From contig JBGANR010000008.1 of assembly GCA_044222225.1 (NCBI GenBank), positions 114,988-178,987 on the forward strand: a stretch of DNA of 64,000 bases. Reading direction: 5' to 3'. A program made the position numbers and the translations under genes. The stretch is from JBGANR01 sp044222225. GTDB taxonomy: Bacteria > Actinomycetota > Actinomycetes > Mycobacteriales > Mycobacteriaceae. Shown here one piece after another: positions 42,790 to 52,247 of the stretch (positions are counted from its first letter, which is position 1; the number at the start of each line of letters is the position of its first letter). The notes below the pieces were generated by a model that was given only the letters and a program-made list of their open reading frames with translations, was not told the origin of the DNA and did not search any database.

Positions 42790-45027
42790 ATGCCCGACTC
42801 CCGCTCGCCGGTCGATTCCGCAGGCTCCATCTCCTCCAGCGACGAGGCGACCGGCGCGACGACGTCCACGTCCGAGCCGAAGGCCCACGCTTCGGCACCC
42901 GGACCGCAGCCGGTGCCGGCCCCTGCCGCACCCGCACCCGTGCAGGACGTCTGGCCCGGCCAGCCGTACCCGCTCGGCGCCACCTACGACGGCGCGGGCA
43001 CCAACTTCTCGCTGTTCTCCGAGGTCGCCGAGTCCGTCGAGCTGTGCCTCATCGACCGCGAGGGCCGCGAGACGCGCGTCCGGCTCGAGGAGGTGGACGG
43101 CTACGTCTGGCACGCCTATCTGCCCGGCGTCGCCACCGGCCAGCGCTACGGCTACCGCGTACACGGCCCGTTCGACCCCGATCAGGGGCTGCGTTGCGAT
43201 CCGTCCAAGCTGCTCGTCGACCCCTACGGCAAGGCTTTCGCGGGTGAGTTCGACGGCGACCGCAGCCTGTTCTCGTATCTGAGCCACGACGATTCGCTCG
43301 GCCACACCATGACGTCGGTCGTCATCAACCCGTATTTCGACTGGCAGAACGACCACCCGCCGCGGCGGCCGTACCACGAGACGGTCATCTACGAGGCGCA
43401 CGTCCGCGGCATGACGATGACGCACCCCGAGGTGCCGGAGGCGATGCGCGGCACCTACGCCGGCCTCGCCCATCCGGCGATCATCGACTACCTCACCGGG
43501 CTGGGCATCACGGCGATCGAGCTCATGCCCGTCCACCAGTTCCTGCAGGATCAGACGCTGCTGGACAAGGGGCTGCGCAACTACTGGGGCTACAACAGCT
43601 TCGGCTTCCTCGCCCCGTACGACAGCTACCGCGCGTCGCCCAAGCCGGCCGACGCCGTCACCGAGTTCAAGGCGATGGTGCGGGCATTCCATCAGGCGGG
43701 CATCGAGGTGATCCTCGACGTCGTCTACAACCACACCGCCGAGGGCAACCACATGGGCCCGACGATCTGCTTCCGCGGCATCGACAACCGGGCCTACTAC
43801 CGCGTCGTCGACGGTGACGCCGCGTACTACATGGACTACACGGGCACCGGGAACAGCCTCAATGTGCGGCATCCGCACACGCTGCAGCTCATCATGGACT
43901 CGCTGCGGTACTGGGTCACCGAGATGCACGTCGACGGCTTCCGCTTCGATCTCGCGTCCACGCTCGCCCGCGAGCTGCACGACGTCGACAAGCTGTCGGC
44001 GTTCTTCGATCTCGTCCAGCAGGACCCGGTCGTCTCGCAGGTCAAGCTCATCGCCGAGCCGTGGGACGTCGGCGAGGGCGGCTACCAGGTGGGCAACTTC
44101 CCCGCGCTGTGGACGGAGTGGAACGGCAAGTACCGCGACACCGTGCGCGACTACTGGCGCGGCGAGCCGGCGACGCTCGGCGAGTTCGCCTCGCGGCTGA
44201 CCGGCAGCTCGGACCTCTACGAGGCGACCGGCCGACGCCCGGGCGCGTCCATCAACTTCGTCACCGCGCACGACGGCTTCACCCTCAACGACCTCGTCTC
44301 GTACAACGAGAAGCACAACAAGGCCAACGGCGAGGACGGCCGCGACGGCGAGAGCCACAACCGCTCGTGGAACTGCGGCGTCGAGGGCCCCACGGACGAC
44401 CCGGAGATCCTCGAGCTGCGCGCCCGGCAGCGACGCAACATCCTCGCCACCCTGCTACTCAGCCAGGGCACGCCGATGCTGGCGCACGGCGACGAGATGG
44501 GCCGCACCCAGGGCGGCAACAACAACGTCTACTGCCAGGACAACGAGACGTCGTGGATGGACTGGACGCTCGCCGAGACGAACGCCGACCTCGTCGACTT
44601 CACCCGCGCCGCCATCGCGTTGCGCCGCGACCATCCGGTCTTCCGGCGCCGCCGGTTCTTCGCCGGCAAGCCCGTGCACGACGAGGTGAATCCCGACATC
44701 GCGTGGCTGACGCCCTCGGGCGAGCAGATGACCGAAGAGGACTGGGACAGCGGCTTCGGCAAGTCGCTGGCGGTGTTCCTCGACGGTGACGAGATCGCCG
44801 AACCCGACGAGCGCGGCCGGCATGTCCGCGACGCCAGCTTCCTGCTGTGCTTCAACGCGCATTTCGAGGACCTCGACTTCGTCCTCCCGGGTAAGCCGGG
44901 CACCGTCTGGGAGGGGGAGCTCTCGACGACCGACCCCCGCGGACGCTGCTCGCTCTCGGTGAAGCCTGGCGAGATCATCTCCGTCGGGGCGCGATCGCTG
45001 CTCGTTCTGCGACGGGAGAAGAAGTGA
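42790..45027 (+). CDS. treX: Glycogen debranching enzyme TreX/GlgX
   Basis: 745 aa. The N-terminus is a Ser/Pro/Ala-rich extension of about 45 residues, followed by a CBM48 domain and a GH13 barrel. Catalytic residues: nucleophile D387 (GFRFDLAS), acid E423 (IAEPWDVG) and D495 (VTAHDGFTLNDL). GH13_11 enzymes hydrolyse alpha-1,6 branches of glycogen to supply maltodextrin to TreY/TreZ. Overlaps treY by 4 bp. Confidence 0.95.
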   Translation: MPDSRSPVDSAGSISSSDEATGATTSTSEPKAHASAPGPQPVPAPAAPAPVQDVWPGQPYPLGATYDGAGTNFSLFSEVAESVELCLIDREGRETRVRLEEVDGYVWHAYLPGVATGQRYGYRVHGPFDPDQGLRCDPSKLLVDPYGKAFAGEFDGDRSLFSYLSHDDSLGHTMTSVVINPYFDWQNDHPPRRPYHETVIYEAHVRGMTMTHPEVPEAMRGTYAGLAHPAIIDYLTGLGITAIELMPVHQFLQDQTLLDKGLRNYWGYNSFGFLAPYDSYRASPKPADAVTEFKAMVRAFHQAGIEVILDVVYNHTAEGNHMGPTICFRGIDNRAYYRVVDGDAAYYMDYTGTGNSLNVRHPHTLQLIMDSLRYWVTEMHVDGFRFDLASTLARELHDVDKLSAFFDLVQQDPVVSQVKLIAEPWDVGEGGYQVGNFPALWTEWNGKYRDTVRDYWRGEPATLGEFASRLTGSSDLYEATGRRPGASINFVTAHDGFTLNDLVSYNEKHNKANGEDGRDGESHNRSWNCGVEGPTDDPEILELRARQRRNILATLLLSQGTPMLAHGDEMGRTQGGNNNVYCQDNETSWMDWTLAETNADLVDFTRAAIALRRDHPVFRRRRFFAGKPVHDEVNPDIAWLTPSGEQMTEEDWDSGFGKSLAVFLDGDEIAEPDERGRHVRDASFLLCFNAHFEDLDFVLPGKPGTVWEGELSTTDPRGRCSLSVKPGEIISVGARSLLVLRREKK

Positions 45028-47351
45028 CGATGACGGACCTCGACTCGCGCGCCGGCGAACGGAGGCGTCCCGGCGCATCCTGTCCCCCGGAGCATCCCGT
45101 CACGCCCGCGTCCGCGACGTACCGGCTGCAACTGCACGCCGGCTTCACGTTCGCCGACGCGATCGCGGCCCTCCCGACGATCGCCGCCCTCGGCGTCACG
45201 CACCTCTACCTCTCGCCGGTGCAGGAGGCGATGGCCGGCTCGACGCATCACTACGACGGCCTGCTGCCGCCGCGCGTCTCGCCGGTGCTCGGCGGATACG
45301 ACGGGCTGCGGGAGCTGCGCGGCGCCGCCGCCGAGCTCAGCCTCGGCATCGTCCTCGACATCGTCCCCAATCACGCCGGCGTCGCCGACGCCCGGCAGAA
45401 CGCCTGGTGGTGGGACGCCCTGCGGCGCGGCCCGGACTCGCCGCATCGGCGCACCTTCGACTTCGTCCCCGACGCCGACGGCCGGATCGCCTTGCCGGCG
45501 CTGGCCTCGGATGGTGACCTGTCGCCGCTGCGCATCGTGGCAGGCGACGACGGCGACGAGCTCGCCTATTACGACCACCACTTCCCCATCGCCCCGGGCA
45601 CTGCGACCGACGATCCGATCGCGACGCACGCCGCCCAGCACTACCGGCTCGTGCCCTGGGATGCGGGGCTCATCGGCTACCGGCGGTTCTTCGCGGTCAA
45701 CGAGCTGGCCGCCGTGCGTCAGGAGGACCCGGAGGTCTTCGACGCCACACACGCCTGGCTCGCCGGGCTGGCGGCCGAGAACCTGTTCGACGGCCTGCGC
45801 GTCGACCATCCGGACGGGCTCGCCGATCCCGCCGGCTACCTGCGCCGACTGCGAGACCTCATCGGCCCCGGGCGCTGGCTCATCGTGGAGAAGATCCTGA
45901 CCGGGCCCGAGACGCTCGACCCGTCGCTGCCCGTCGACGGCACCACCGGCTACGAGGCGCTGCGCCTGTTCGACGGCGTCTTCCTCGATCCGGCCGGTGC
46001 CGAACCGCTCGCCGACCTGCATCTGCGCCGGGTCGGCGATCGCGGCGACGCCGCCTGGCTGCACGAAGCGGAACCGCGTGAGGCCCGCGCCGTCCTGCAC
46101 GGGCTGTTCCCCGCCGAGCTGCGCCGACTCGCGGGTGCGCTGGGCGTCGAGACCACCGGTGCCGGCGACGCACTCGTCGAGCTCGTCGCCGCCCTGCCCT
46201 GCTACCGCGCCGACTACCGGCCGCTCGCGGGCACCATCACGCGGGTGCTCGGCGACATCGCCACCGCACGTCCGGACCTCGCGACCGGCTGCGAAGACGT
46301 CGCGGCCCGGATCGCGGCTTCCCCGCAGGCGTGGCCGTTGCTCGCCCAGGTCCGCGGCGCCGTCGCGGCGAAGTCGGTCGAAGACCGGCTGTTCTACCGC
46401 ACGGCCCGGCTGACCTCGCTCAACGAGGTCGGCGGCGATCCGGGCCTCGTCGGCGTGAGCACCGGAGCGTTCCACCTGGCCAACGCCGAGCGTGCCGCCG
46501 GCTGGCCGCTGACCATGACGACGCGCTCCACCCACGACACCAAGCGCAGCGAGGACGTGCGCGCCCGGATCGGCGTGCTCGCCCAGGTGCCCGACGAGTG
46601 GGCCGCCCTCGTCGACGCCCTCGAGGACGTCTGCCCGTCCCCCGATCCGGCCGCCGGGCTGTTGCTGTGGCAGACGCTGTTCGGCGTGTGGCCGTCCAGT
46701 GGCGACGAGGGTGGCGCCGTCGTGACGCCTGCGCTGCTCGGCCGGCTGCACGACTACGCCCGCAAGGCTCTGCGGGAGGCGGAGGCGCGGACGTCGTGGT
46801 CGGCACCCGACGCCGACTTCGAGGCGGCCGTCGACGCGTGGCTCGACGCCGCGACGTCCGGACCGGCGGCGGAACTGCTCTCCGCCTTCGCCGAGCGCAC
46901 CCGCGAACTCGCTCGGGCCGCGATGCTCGGCGCCAAGGTGCTGCAGTTGCTCTCGCCCGGCGTCCCCGACGTCTATCAGGGCACCCAGTGGCCCGACGAT
47001 TCGCTCGTCGACCCGGACAACCGGCGTCCCGTCGACTACGCGCGCGCCACGAACGGCGAGAAACACCGTCTGACGTGCGCCGCACTGCAGGCGCGTCGAC
47101 GACCGGGATTCGGCGGCTACACCCCGCTCGCCGCCTCCGGCCCGGACGCCGGAAGGCTTCTCGGCGTCGGCCGCGGGTCGGCGGCGGCGGTCGTGACGAT
47201 CCGCGGCGCCGGCGGCTGGGACGAGGCGACCACGATCGACCTACCCGACGGCGTCTGGCTCGACCCGCTCAGCGACCGTCGCTACGAGAAGCAGGCGCCG
47301 GCGGCGCAACTGCTCGCGGACGCACCGGCCGTCGTGCTGCATCGCGTCTGA
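45024..47351 (+). CDS. treY: Maltooligosyl trehalose synthase
   Basis: 775 aa from the GTG at 45024 (GTGA overlap with treX). Family-specific opening ATYRLQLHAGFTFADAIAALP and GSTHHYDG, with catalytic parts in GLRVDHPDGL, LIVEKIL and TMTTRSTHDTKRSEDVRAR. It converts the reducing end of a maltodextrin into a trehalosyl unit that TreZ then releases. In most relatives treZ follows directly; here it lies 14.9 kb away. Confidence 0.96.
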   Translation: MTMTDLDSRAGERRRPGASCPPEHPVTPASATYRLQLHAGFTFADAIAALPTIAALGVTHLYLSPVQEAMAGSTHHYDGLLPPRVSPVLGGYDGLRELRGAAAELSLGIVLDIVPNHAGVADARQNAWWWDALRRGPDSPHRRTFDFVPDADGRIALPALASDGDLSPLRIVAGDDGDELAYYDHHFPIAPGTATDDPIATHAAQHYRLVPWDAGLIGYRRFFAVNELAAVRQEDPEVFDATHAWLAGLAAENLFDGLRVDHPDGLADPAGYLRRLRDLIGPGRWLIVEKILTGPETLDPSLPVDGTTGYEALRLFDGVFLDPAGAEPLADLHLRRVGDRGDAAWLHEAEPREARAVLHGLFPAELRRLAGALGVETTGAGDALVELVAALPCYRADYRPLAGTITRVLGDIATARPDLATGCEDVAARIAASPQAWPLLAQVRGAVAAKSVEDRLFYRTARLTSLNEVGGDPGLVGVSTGAFHLANAERAAGWPLTMTTRSTHDTKRSEDVRARIGVLAQVPDEWAALVDALEDVCPSPDPAAGLLLWQTLFGVWPSSGDEGGAVVTPALLGRLHDYARKALREAEARTSWSAPDADFEAAVDAWLDAATSGPAAELLSAFAERTRELARAAMLGAKVLQLLSPGVPDVYQGTQWPDDSLVDPDNRRPVDYARATNGEKHRLTCAALQARRRPGFGGYTPLAASGPDAGRLLGVGRGSAAAVVTIRGAGGWDEATTIDLPDGVWLDPLSDRRYEKQAPAAQLLADAPAVVLHRV

Positions 47352-47482
47352 CCGCCGGTCGCCGCAGCACACGCCGCTACCACACCGATCTTCTCGAGGC
47401 GGTCGAGGATCGCCGCACGCTGAACGCGGACGCGGCACGATCCCGGCCGGCTCACCGACCAGACCGTCGAGCCCGCGGCCTG

Positions 47483-49426
47483 TCAGAAGGGTGGTGGGTC
47501 GTCGTTGTAGGCGGCGGTCGCGGCAGCGCGTTCGGCCGCGGCTCGTTGCGCGGCATCGACCTGGTCGGATTCGCGAATCATCCGGCTGTACGCCCGTTCG
47601 GCCCGGACGCGGGCCTGCCACTCAGCGAGCCGGTTCCGACGCACCGGTCTGCCGGTCGGGGTCGCGCCCGGGGTGTCATCGAACACCACACCGGCTAATC
47701 CGGGGAACAGATCGACACCGGTGAACGCCGGGCCCGGATAACGCCCACCGAGCGGACTGACGAACACCACACCATCACCACAGTTCCGCCCGCCGTCACC
47801 GACGGCGTCACCGCCACTGCTCGCGCGGACATTCGGACCGTTGTCGAGGTGTTCCATGCGCCACCCGTGGTGGGTCTTCCCCAGATGGTGACGCCGACAC
47901 AGATGCCCCATGTTCGCCGTCGTCGTGTTCCCGGCCTGGTGGTTGTCGACATGATCGACATCACACCGCTCGGCCGGGCGGCTGCATCCGGGGAAACGAC
48001 ACGTCAGGTCCCGGACCTGCAGAAACCGCACCGCCGCGGCCGTTGGCCGATAGTCATCGGCTGCTTGAGACGCACGCGGCGGCACCGACGTCACAGACTC
48101 TGACCCGCCACCTGCAGTCGGACCCCCCGAGGCACGATCGGGTACCGACCCCGACCGGGCCACTCCGGCGCTGTGCCGGCGTGGCCGTGATCGCGACGAA
48201 CACCGCCGACGTTCACCAGCTGACCGAGCACCACCCGCCCGGCCACCACCATCGCGCCGGCCACCATCAGGCGGTCCGTCAATATCGGACGGTCCAAGGC
48301 TGTCAGTCGGGTAGGCGCCGTCCGGGAGCAGCGGCGCTATCCGGCCCCGGCCGGCGAGATCCCGAACATGATCAGCGGTGATCACCCCATAGCCGGGCAG
48401 AAACCCGGGCTGCAGGTCGGTCGGATCATCGACCGTCGACCGATTCGCGACCACGTGCACCACGACCCGCCCCGCGACAGCCTCCAACGCCGCCACATCC
48501 GCAGCACGCCGCACCGCCTGCCGGGCCGCATCCTCCACAGCCGGCCACGAGTTCCCGACGTCAGCCTGCGCAGCGGCATCAGGCTCCGCGGTCGACCCGT
48601 CAGAATCAGCCGACCCGGCCGCCACCGAACCCGCAGCCGATGACGACGCCTCCGCAGCCACCGAACCCGCAGCCAACGACATCACCCGCGAGGGCGTCAC
48701 CGGCGTCGGAGCCCGACCCAACAACAACGCCGCCGTCGCGACATCCGACATCACCTGAGCCTGCGTCCGCCCACCACCATCGGCGATCAACCCACGAGCA
48801 GCAGCGCGTATGGCGCCTTCCGCCGTGCGACCGACCGCGGCGTCGCAGGTGATCGACAACTGCGCCATCCCATCACCGATATTGCGGCACCACACCGCAC
48901 GATCAGCCAACGCCACCCGACGTCTGATTCGGAGGGCGTCAGCGTCGACCTGGGCGATGATCGCGTCGATCATCGCCTCCAACCGCGCCCTCGACCAGCC
49001 CTTCCCCGCCGACAACGCGACATCGACACGGCGGTCGACCTCACCGGCCAACTCGGGGGTGACGTTCAGCGCCCGCTGCGCGAGCTGCTCGGCCTGCAAC
49101 GGCGTCAACCGACCAGACGCCACATGGGCCAGAACCGACGGCAACAGATCACGAAAAAGTAGTGCGTACCAGATCAACCGATCAGCCTGAGCCGCACCCC
49201 GACCCAACAACGCGGCGATCTCATCCCCGGCCGCCTGCACCGGATCCCGATACACCTTGTTCCGGTGCCGGCCGTCGTACACCGCGTAGATGTCAGCGAC
49301 CGCAGCCATCTGATCCACATACCCGCGCCCATGCGCCCGCGTCGCAGCCTCAAGCCGACCAAGAACCGACACAGAACACGACCCACCAGAACCAGAACGA
49401 CCGCGAGTGCGTACAGCGACAGACAT
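47483..49426 (-). CDS. DUF222 / 13E12-type HNH endonuclease-like protein
   Basis: 647 aa from the ATG at 49426 after GGGGGGAG; an extension by 22 residues to a TTG is unlikely. The DUF222 region fills residues about 20-330. A linker (about 235-275) is Ala/Ser/Gly-rich with near-repeats (AAGSVAAEASSSAAGSVAAG). The C-terminal HNH domain reads CRFPGCSRPAERCDVDHVDNH ... GHLCRRHHLGKTHHGW, with all the metal and catalytic histidines. Such proteins are multicopy in Mycobacteriales and behave like a scattered repeat family. Part of the middle (about 385-450) is Arg/Gly-rich and may be degraded. Confidence 0.85.
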   Translation of the reverse strand: MSVAVRTRGRSGSGGSCSVSVLGRLEAATRAHGRGYVDQMAAVADIYAVYDGRHRNKVYRDPVQAAGDEIAALLGRGAAQADRLIWYALLFRDLLPSVLAHVASGRLTPLQAEQLAQRALNVTPELAGEVDRRVDVALSAGKGWSRARLEAMIDAIIAQVDADALRIRRRVALADRAVWCRNIGDGMAQLSITCDAAVGRTAEGAIRAAARGLIADGGGRTQAQVMSDVATAALLLGRAPTPVTPSRVMSLAAGSVAAEASSSAAGSVAAGSADSDGSTAEPDAAAQADVGNSWPAVEDAARQAVRRAADVAALEAVAGRVVVHVVANRSTVDDPTDLQPGFLPGYGVITADHVRDLAGRGRIAPLLPDGAYPTDSLGPSDIDGPPDGGRRDGGGRAGGARSAGERRRCSSRSRPRRHSAGVARSGSVPDRASGGPTAGGGSESVTSVPPRASQAADDYRPTAAAVRFLQVRDLTCRFPGCSRPAERCDVDHVDNHQAGNTTTANMGHLCRRHHLGKTHHGWRMEHLDNGPNVRASSGGDAVGDGGRNCGDGVVFVSPLGGRYPGPAFTGVDLFPGLAGVVFDDTPGATPTGRPVRRNRLAEWQARVRAERAYSRMIRESDQVDAAQRAAAERAAATAAYNDDPPPF

Positions 49427-49805
49427 TGTGAGCTCCCCCCGGAGTGCATCGAACGCAACATCGATAATACGCTCGCTCGACACACCCCGCAACGCTCAAC
49501 CTGGACTTAACATCCAGACAGCCTGGTCCTCTCTTGCCGGGCTCGATCGAACGACCGACTGATCGCGCCACAATCGTCCGCCCCCGGCCTGCGCCTTGCC
49601 GGCAACGCAGCCGAATGCCCCGAAAACGCTTCGACAAGCCTCTTCCGTCTCGGCATATATCGCTTGCGGAAAGACCCGGGCTCCCCTCACAATGAGCGGC
49701 CGATGCCAGAACCTGAGAATTCGGATTCATGAGACGTACACGCACGTACAGCCTGACGACAACACACACGGTGCAACGTGGGAGGACTAGGCGAATGGAC
49801 GGTTC
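49427..49805. promoter_or_regulatory. Divergent control region of the HNH gene and rox
   Basis: 379 bp without a gene of usual size, AT-richer than its surroundings. It holds an imperfect hairpin around TTGCCGGCAA (49586-49612) and a candidate rox promoter with TCGACA at 49631 and TATATC at 49656. Close to the rox start, GGAGGAC precedes an ATG that opens a 7-codon frame. Confidence 0.5.
49662..49677 (+). promoter_or_regulatory. Rifamycin-associated-element-like site upstream of rox
   Basis: GCTTGCGGAAAGACCC lies immediately after the candidate -10. The rifamycin-associated element found before rifamycin-inactivating genes has, from memory, the core GCTTGCGGCAAGGCCC; 14 of 16 bases agree. 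If correct, the downstream gene should be rifampicin-inducible. Confidence 0.5.
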
Positions 49806-49818
49806 ATGTTCGATGTGA
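49795..49818 (+). other. Seven-codon upstream frame overlapping the rox start
   Basis: ATG at 49795 lies 7 nt after GGAGGAC and reads MDGSCSM before a TGA at 49816, so it ends inside rox. The rox ATG itself is 18 nt from that ribosome site. Translation of rox may depend on re-initiation from this frame. Confidence 0.35.
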
Positions 49819-51263
49819 TCATCGCCGGGTGCGGGCCGACCGGTGCGACACTGGCGGCCGAACTGCGGCTGCACGATGTGCGGGTACTCGTTGTGGAAAA
49901 GGAACCCGCACCCGTGGCGTCGATGGTCCGCGTCGTGAGTCTGCATATGCGGAGCCTCGAGCTGATGGCGATGCGTGGACGGCTCGATCGTCTTCTCGAA
50001 CACGGAAGACGGCGGCCTGTCGGAGGCATCTTCGCCGCCATCGCCAAACCCGCACCCGAAGGCCTGGATTCCACGCACCCTTACCTGTTGGGGATTCCGC
50101 AGCCGGTCATCGATCAGCTGCTCGAAGACATCGCGATCGAGCTGGGTGCGCAGGTGCAGCGGGGTTGTGCGGTGACCGGTCTCGACCAGGACGAGGAAGG
50201 CGTGACCGTCGGGCTTGCCGACGGGAAGCTGCTGCGGGCCCGCTACCTCGTCGGCTGTGACGGCGGACGCAGCACGGTGCGCAAACTGCTCGGCGTCGGC
50301 TTCCCCGGCGAGCCCTCGCGGGCCGACACGCTGATGGGCGAGATGGAGATGCGCGCCTCGCAGACAGAGATCGCCGCCAGGATGACCGAAATCCGCAGGA
50401 CCAATAGAGCATTCAGCCTCGGACCTTTCGGTGATCGAACCTATCGAGTCGTGATTCCCGCTGCCGACGTCAACGAAGATCGCTCCGAACCACCCGCCCT
50501 CGATGAGGTCAAACAACAGTTACGCGCCATCGTCGGAACCGATTTCGGCGCGCATTCCCCGCGCTGGCTGTCCCGTTTCGGCGATGCCACCCGACTCGCC
50601 GAGCGGTATCGCGTCGGGCGGGTACTGCTGGCCGGCGATGCGGCGCACATCCACCCGCCCGCCGGCGGTCAAGGCCTGAACCTGGGCGCTCAAGACGCAT
50701 TCAATCTCGGCTGGAAGCTGGCCGCACAGATCCGCGGCCAAGCGCCGGATACATTGCTGGACACTTACCAGGCCGAACGTCGTCCAGTAGCAGAAGACGT
50801 ATTGAACAACACCCGCGCCCAGGTGGCATTGCAGTCCGACGAACCGGGTGCGCAGGCCATGCGCCGGCTGCTCACCGAACTGATGGACTTCGACGAGGTG
50901 AACCGATACCTGATCGAGAAGATCACCGCGATCGGCGTCCGATACGACGTCGGCGGAGCCGGAGATGTGCCCGACGACGCCGACCTGCTCGGCCGCCGCC
51001 TGCGCGACATCGAACTGAACCGGGGCCGCATCTACGACCGACTACATCGGGGCCGCGGCCTCGTGCTCGATCGCACCGAACGCCTGAGCGTCGAAGGCTG
51101 GTCGGATCGAGTCGACCTCATCGCCGATTCCACTGCGGCACTGGATGCTCCGGCCGTGCTCCTGCGCCCCGACGGGTACATCGCCTGGGTCGGCGAGCAC
51201 CAACGGGACCTGAACGACCACCTGACCCGTTGGTTCGGCAAGCCCGCCGACCGATCAACCTGA
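49806..51263 (+). CDS. rox: Rifampicin monooxygenase (Rox/RIFMO family)
   Basis: 485 aa class A flavoprotein hydroxylase. FAD motifs: GCGPTGATLAAEL at the N-terminus, YLVGCDGGRSTVRKLLGVGF (DG motif) and VLLAGDAAHIHPPAGGQGLN (GD motif). Long stretches, such as HSPRWLSRFGDATRLAERYR and VNRYLIEKITAI, agree closely with Nocardia Rox as I remember it. Rox hydroxylates the naphthyl core of rifamycins with NADPH and O2, leading to linearisation and loss of activity. The ATG at 49806 is the only start in frame, and its ribosome site is better placed for a 7-codon upstream frame at 49795. Base composition is less GC-rich than that of flanking genes, which suggests acquisition. Confidence 0.85.
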   Translation: MFDVIIAGCGPTGATLAAELRLHDVRVLVVEKEPAPVASMVRVVSLHMRSLELMAMRGRLDRLLEHGRRRPVGGIFAAIAKPAPEGLDSTHPYLLGIPQPVIDQLLEDIAIELGAQVQRGCAVTGLDQDEEGVTVGLADGKLLRARYLVGCDGGRSTVRKLLGVGFPGEPSRADTLMGEMEMRASQTEIAARMTEIRRTNRAFSLGPFGDRTYRVVIPAADVNEDRSEPPALDEVKQQLRAIVGTDFGAHSPRWLSRFGDATRLAERYRVGRVLLAGDAAHIHPPAGGQGLNLGAQDAFNLGWKLAAQIRGQAPDTLLDTYQAERRPVAEDVLNNTRAQVALQSDEPGAQAMRRLLTELMDFDEVNRYLIEKITAIGVRYDVGGAGDVPDDADLLGRRLRDIELNRGRIYDRLHRGRGLVLDRTERLSVEGWSDRVDLIADSTAALDAPAVLLRPDGYIAWVGEHQRDLNDHLTRWFGKPADRST

Positions 51264-51285
51264 ACGGCCGACAACCGGTCCCGGC

Positions 51286-52233
51286 TCAGCCTCCCGGCTG
51301 CGGCGCGACCGGCGTCGTCGGCACGGGCACGACCGGGGACGTCACGCCCGGCTGCGTCGGGTTCGCAGGATCCGGGGCCGTGACGTCCCGCGGCGGCGCG
51401 ATCTCGTCCGGCCAGTTCCGCGCGGCGGACGCGAGCCATTTGCCGTCGACGCGGCTGAGCGTCAGCTCCAGCGGCATCGGGTAGTAGCCGTCCTGACGCA
51501 GACTGCTCTGCGCCTGCAGCATGACGAGCAGCGCGACGACAGCGGTGTCGCCGTCGAGCTTCTGCAGCCCGTGCAGCCACGGCTTGGCCGTCGCGCGGAC
51601 GCCGTTCTGCTGCCGCCAGTCGGTGTTGTCGGCGGCCAGGCTGTCGTGCAACGTCCCGGTCGAATGGCCGAGCAGGAAGTCGCGACGCGCCGTGACCGAC
51701 GTCGGATCGTCGGCGGCGACGGTCATCATCTGGGTCGCGAACTCCGTCGCGGCCTCGACGGCCGCGTGGCCGGAGTCCCGCTCGTCCTTCAGTGCCTCGT
51801 TGTCTCGCCACAGCAGCACCGACACCACCGCGAGTGCGACGACCAGCACCGCCGCCACGCCGGTGACCACGATCGCCCACCGCGGGCGCCGGGCCGCGCC
51901 GATGTCGTCTGCGGCGTCGGCCCGTACGGGCGCGCTCTTGGCCGGCACCGTCTCTGCGGTGGCCTTCGGCTGCGCCTTCTTCGCCACGACCTTCTTGGCC
52001 GCCACCTTCTTTGCCGGAGCAGTCTCCGCGGCTACTTTCTTGGCCGGCTTCTTGACGGGGGCCTTCTTCGCCGGCACCTTCTTCGCCACAGGGCGCTCGA
52101 CGGTCGCCGCCGCCTCCGGCTCGGGGCCGGTCTCCGCGCCGGCGGCCTCCCGTGCCGCGTCGACGTCGGTGGTCGGCTCGTGATCCGCGCCGTCCTCCAG
52201 GCCGGCGCCGTCCTGCTTCGATTCGTCTGCCAT
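51286..52233 (-). CDS. Mce-associated membrane protein with Lys/Ala-rich N-terminal tail
   Basis: 315 aa from the ATG at 52233. Residues about 45-105 are a histone-tail-like series of AKK and VAKK units. One membrane helix follows at about 124-147. The extracytoplasmic domain has the Mas (Mce-associated) pattern: a helical part, then a strand region ending LSRVDGKWLASAARNW, then a proline-rich tail. Mas proteins accompany mce operons and are thought to stabilise the transporter. It is the last gene of the operon, 14 bp after its sister. Confidence 0.8.
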   Translation of the reverse strand: MADESKQDGAGLEDGADHEPTTDVDAAREAAGAETGPEPEAAATVERPVAKKVPAKKAPVKKPAKKVAAETAPAKKVAAKKVVAKKAQPKATAETVPAKSAPVRADAADDIGAARRPRWAIVVTGVAAVLVVALAVVSVLLWRDNEALKDERDSGHAAVEAATEFATQMMTVAADDPTSVTARRDFLLGHSTGTLHDSLAADNTDWRQQNGVRATAKPWLHGLQKLDGDTAVVALLVMLQAQSSLRQDGYYPMPLELTLSRVDGKWLASAARNWPDEIAPPRDVTAPDPANPTQPGVTSPVVPVPTTPVAPQPGG

Positions 52234-52247
52234 CTCGGCCACCTTCG

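Noticed and set aside
47483..49426. Insertion sequence or homing endonuclease element
   Set aside because: DUF222-HNH proteins are a dispersed family; no terminal repeats or target duplications were seen at the edges.
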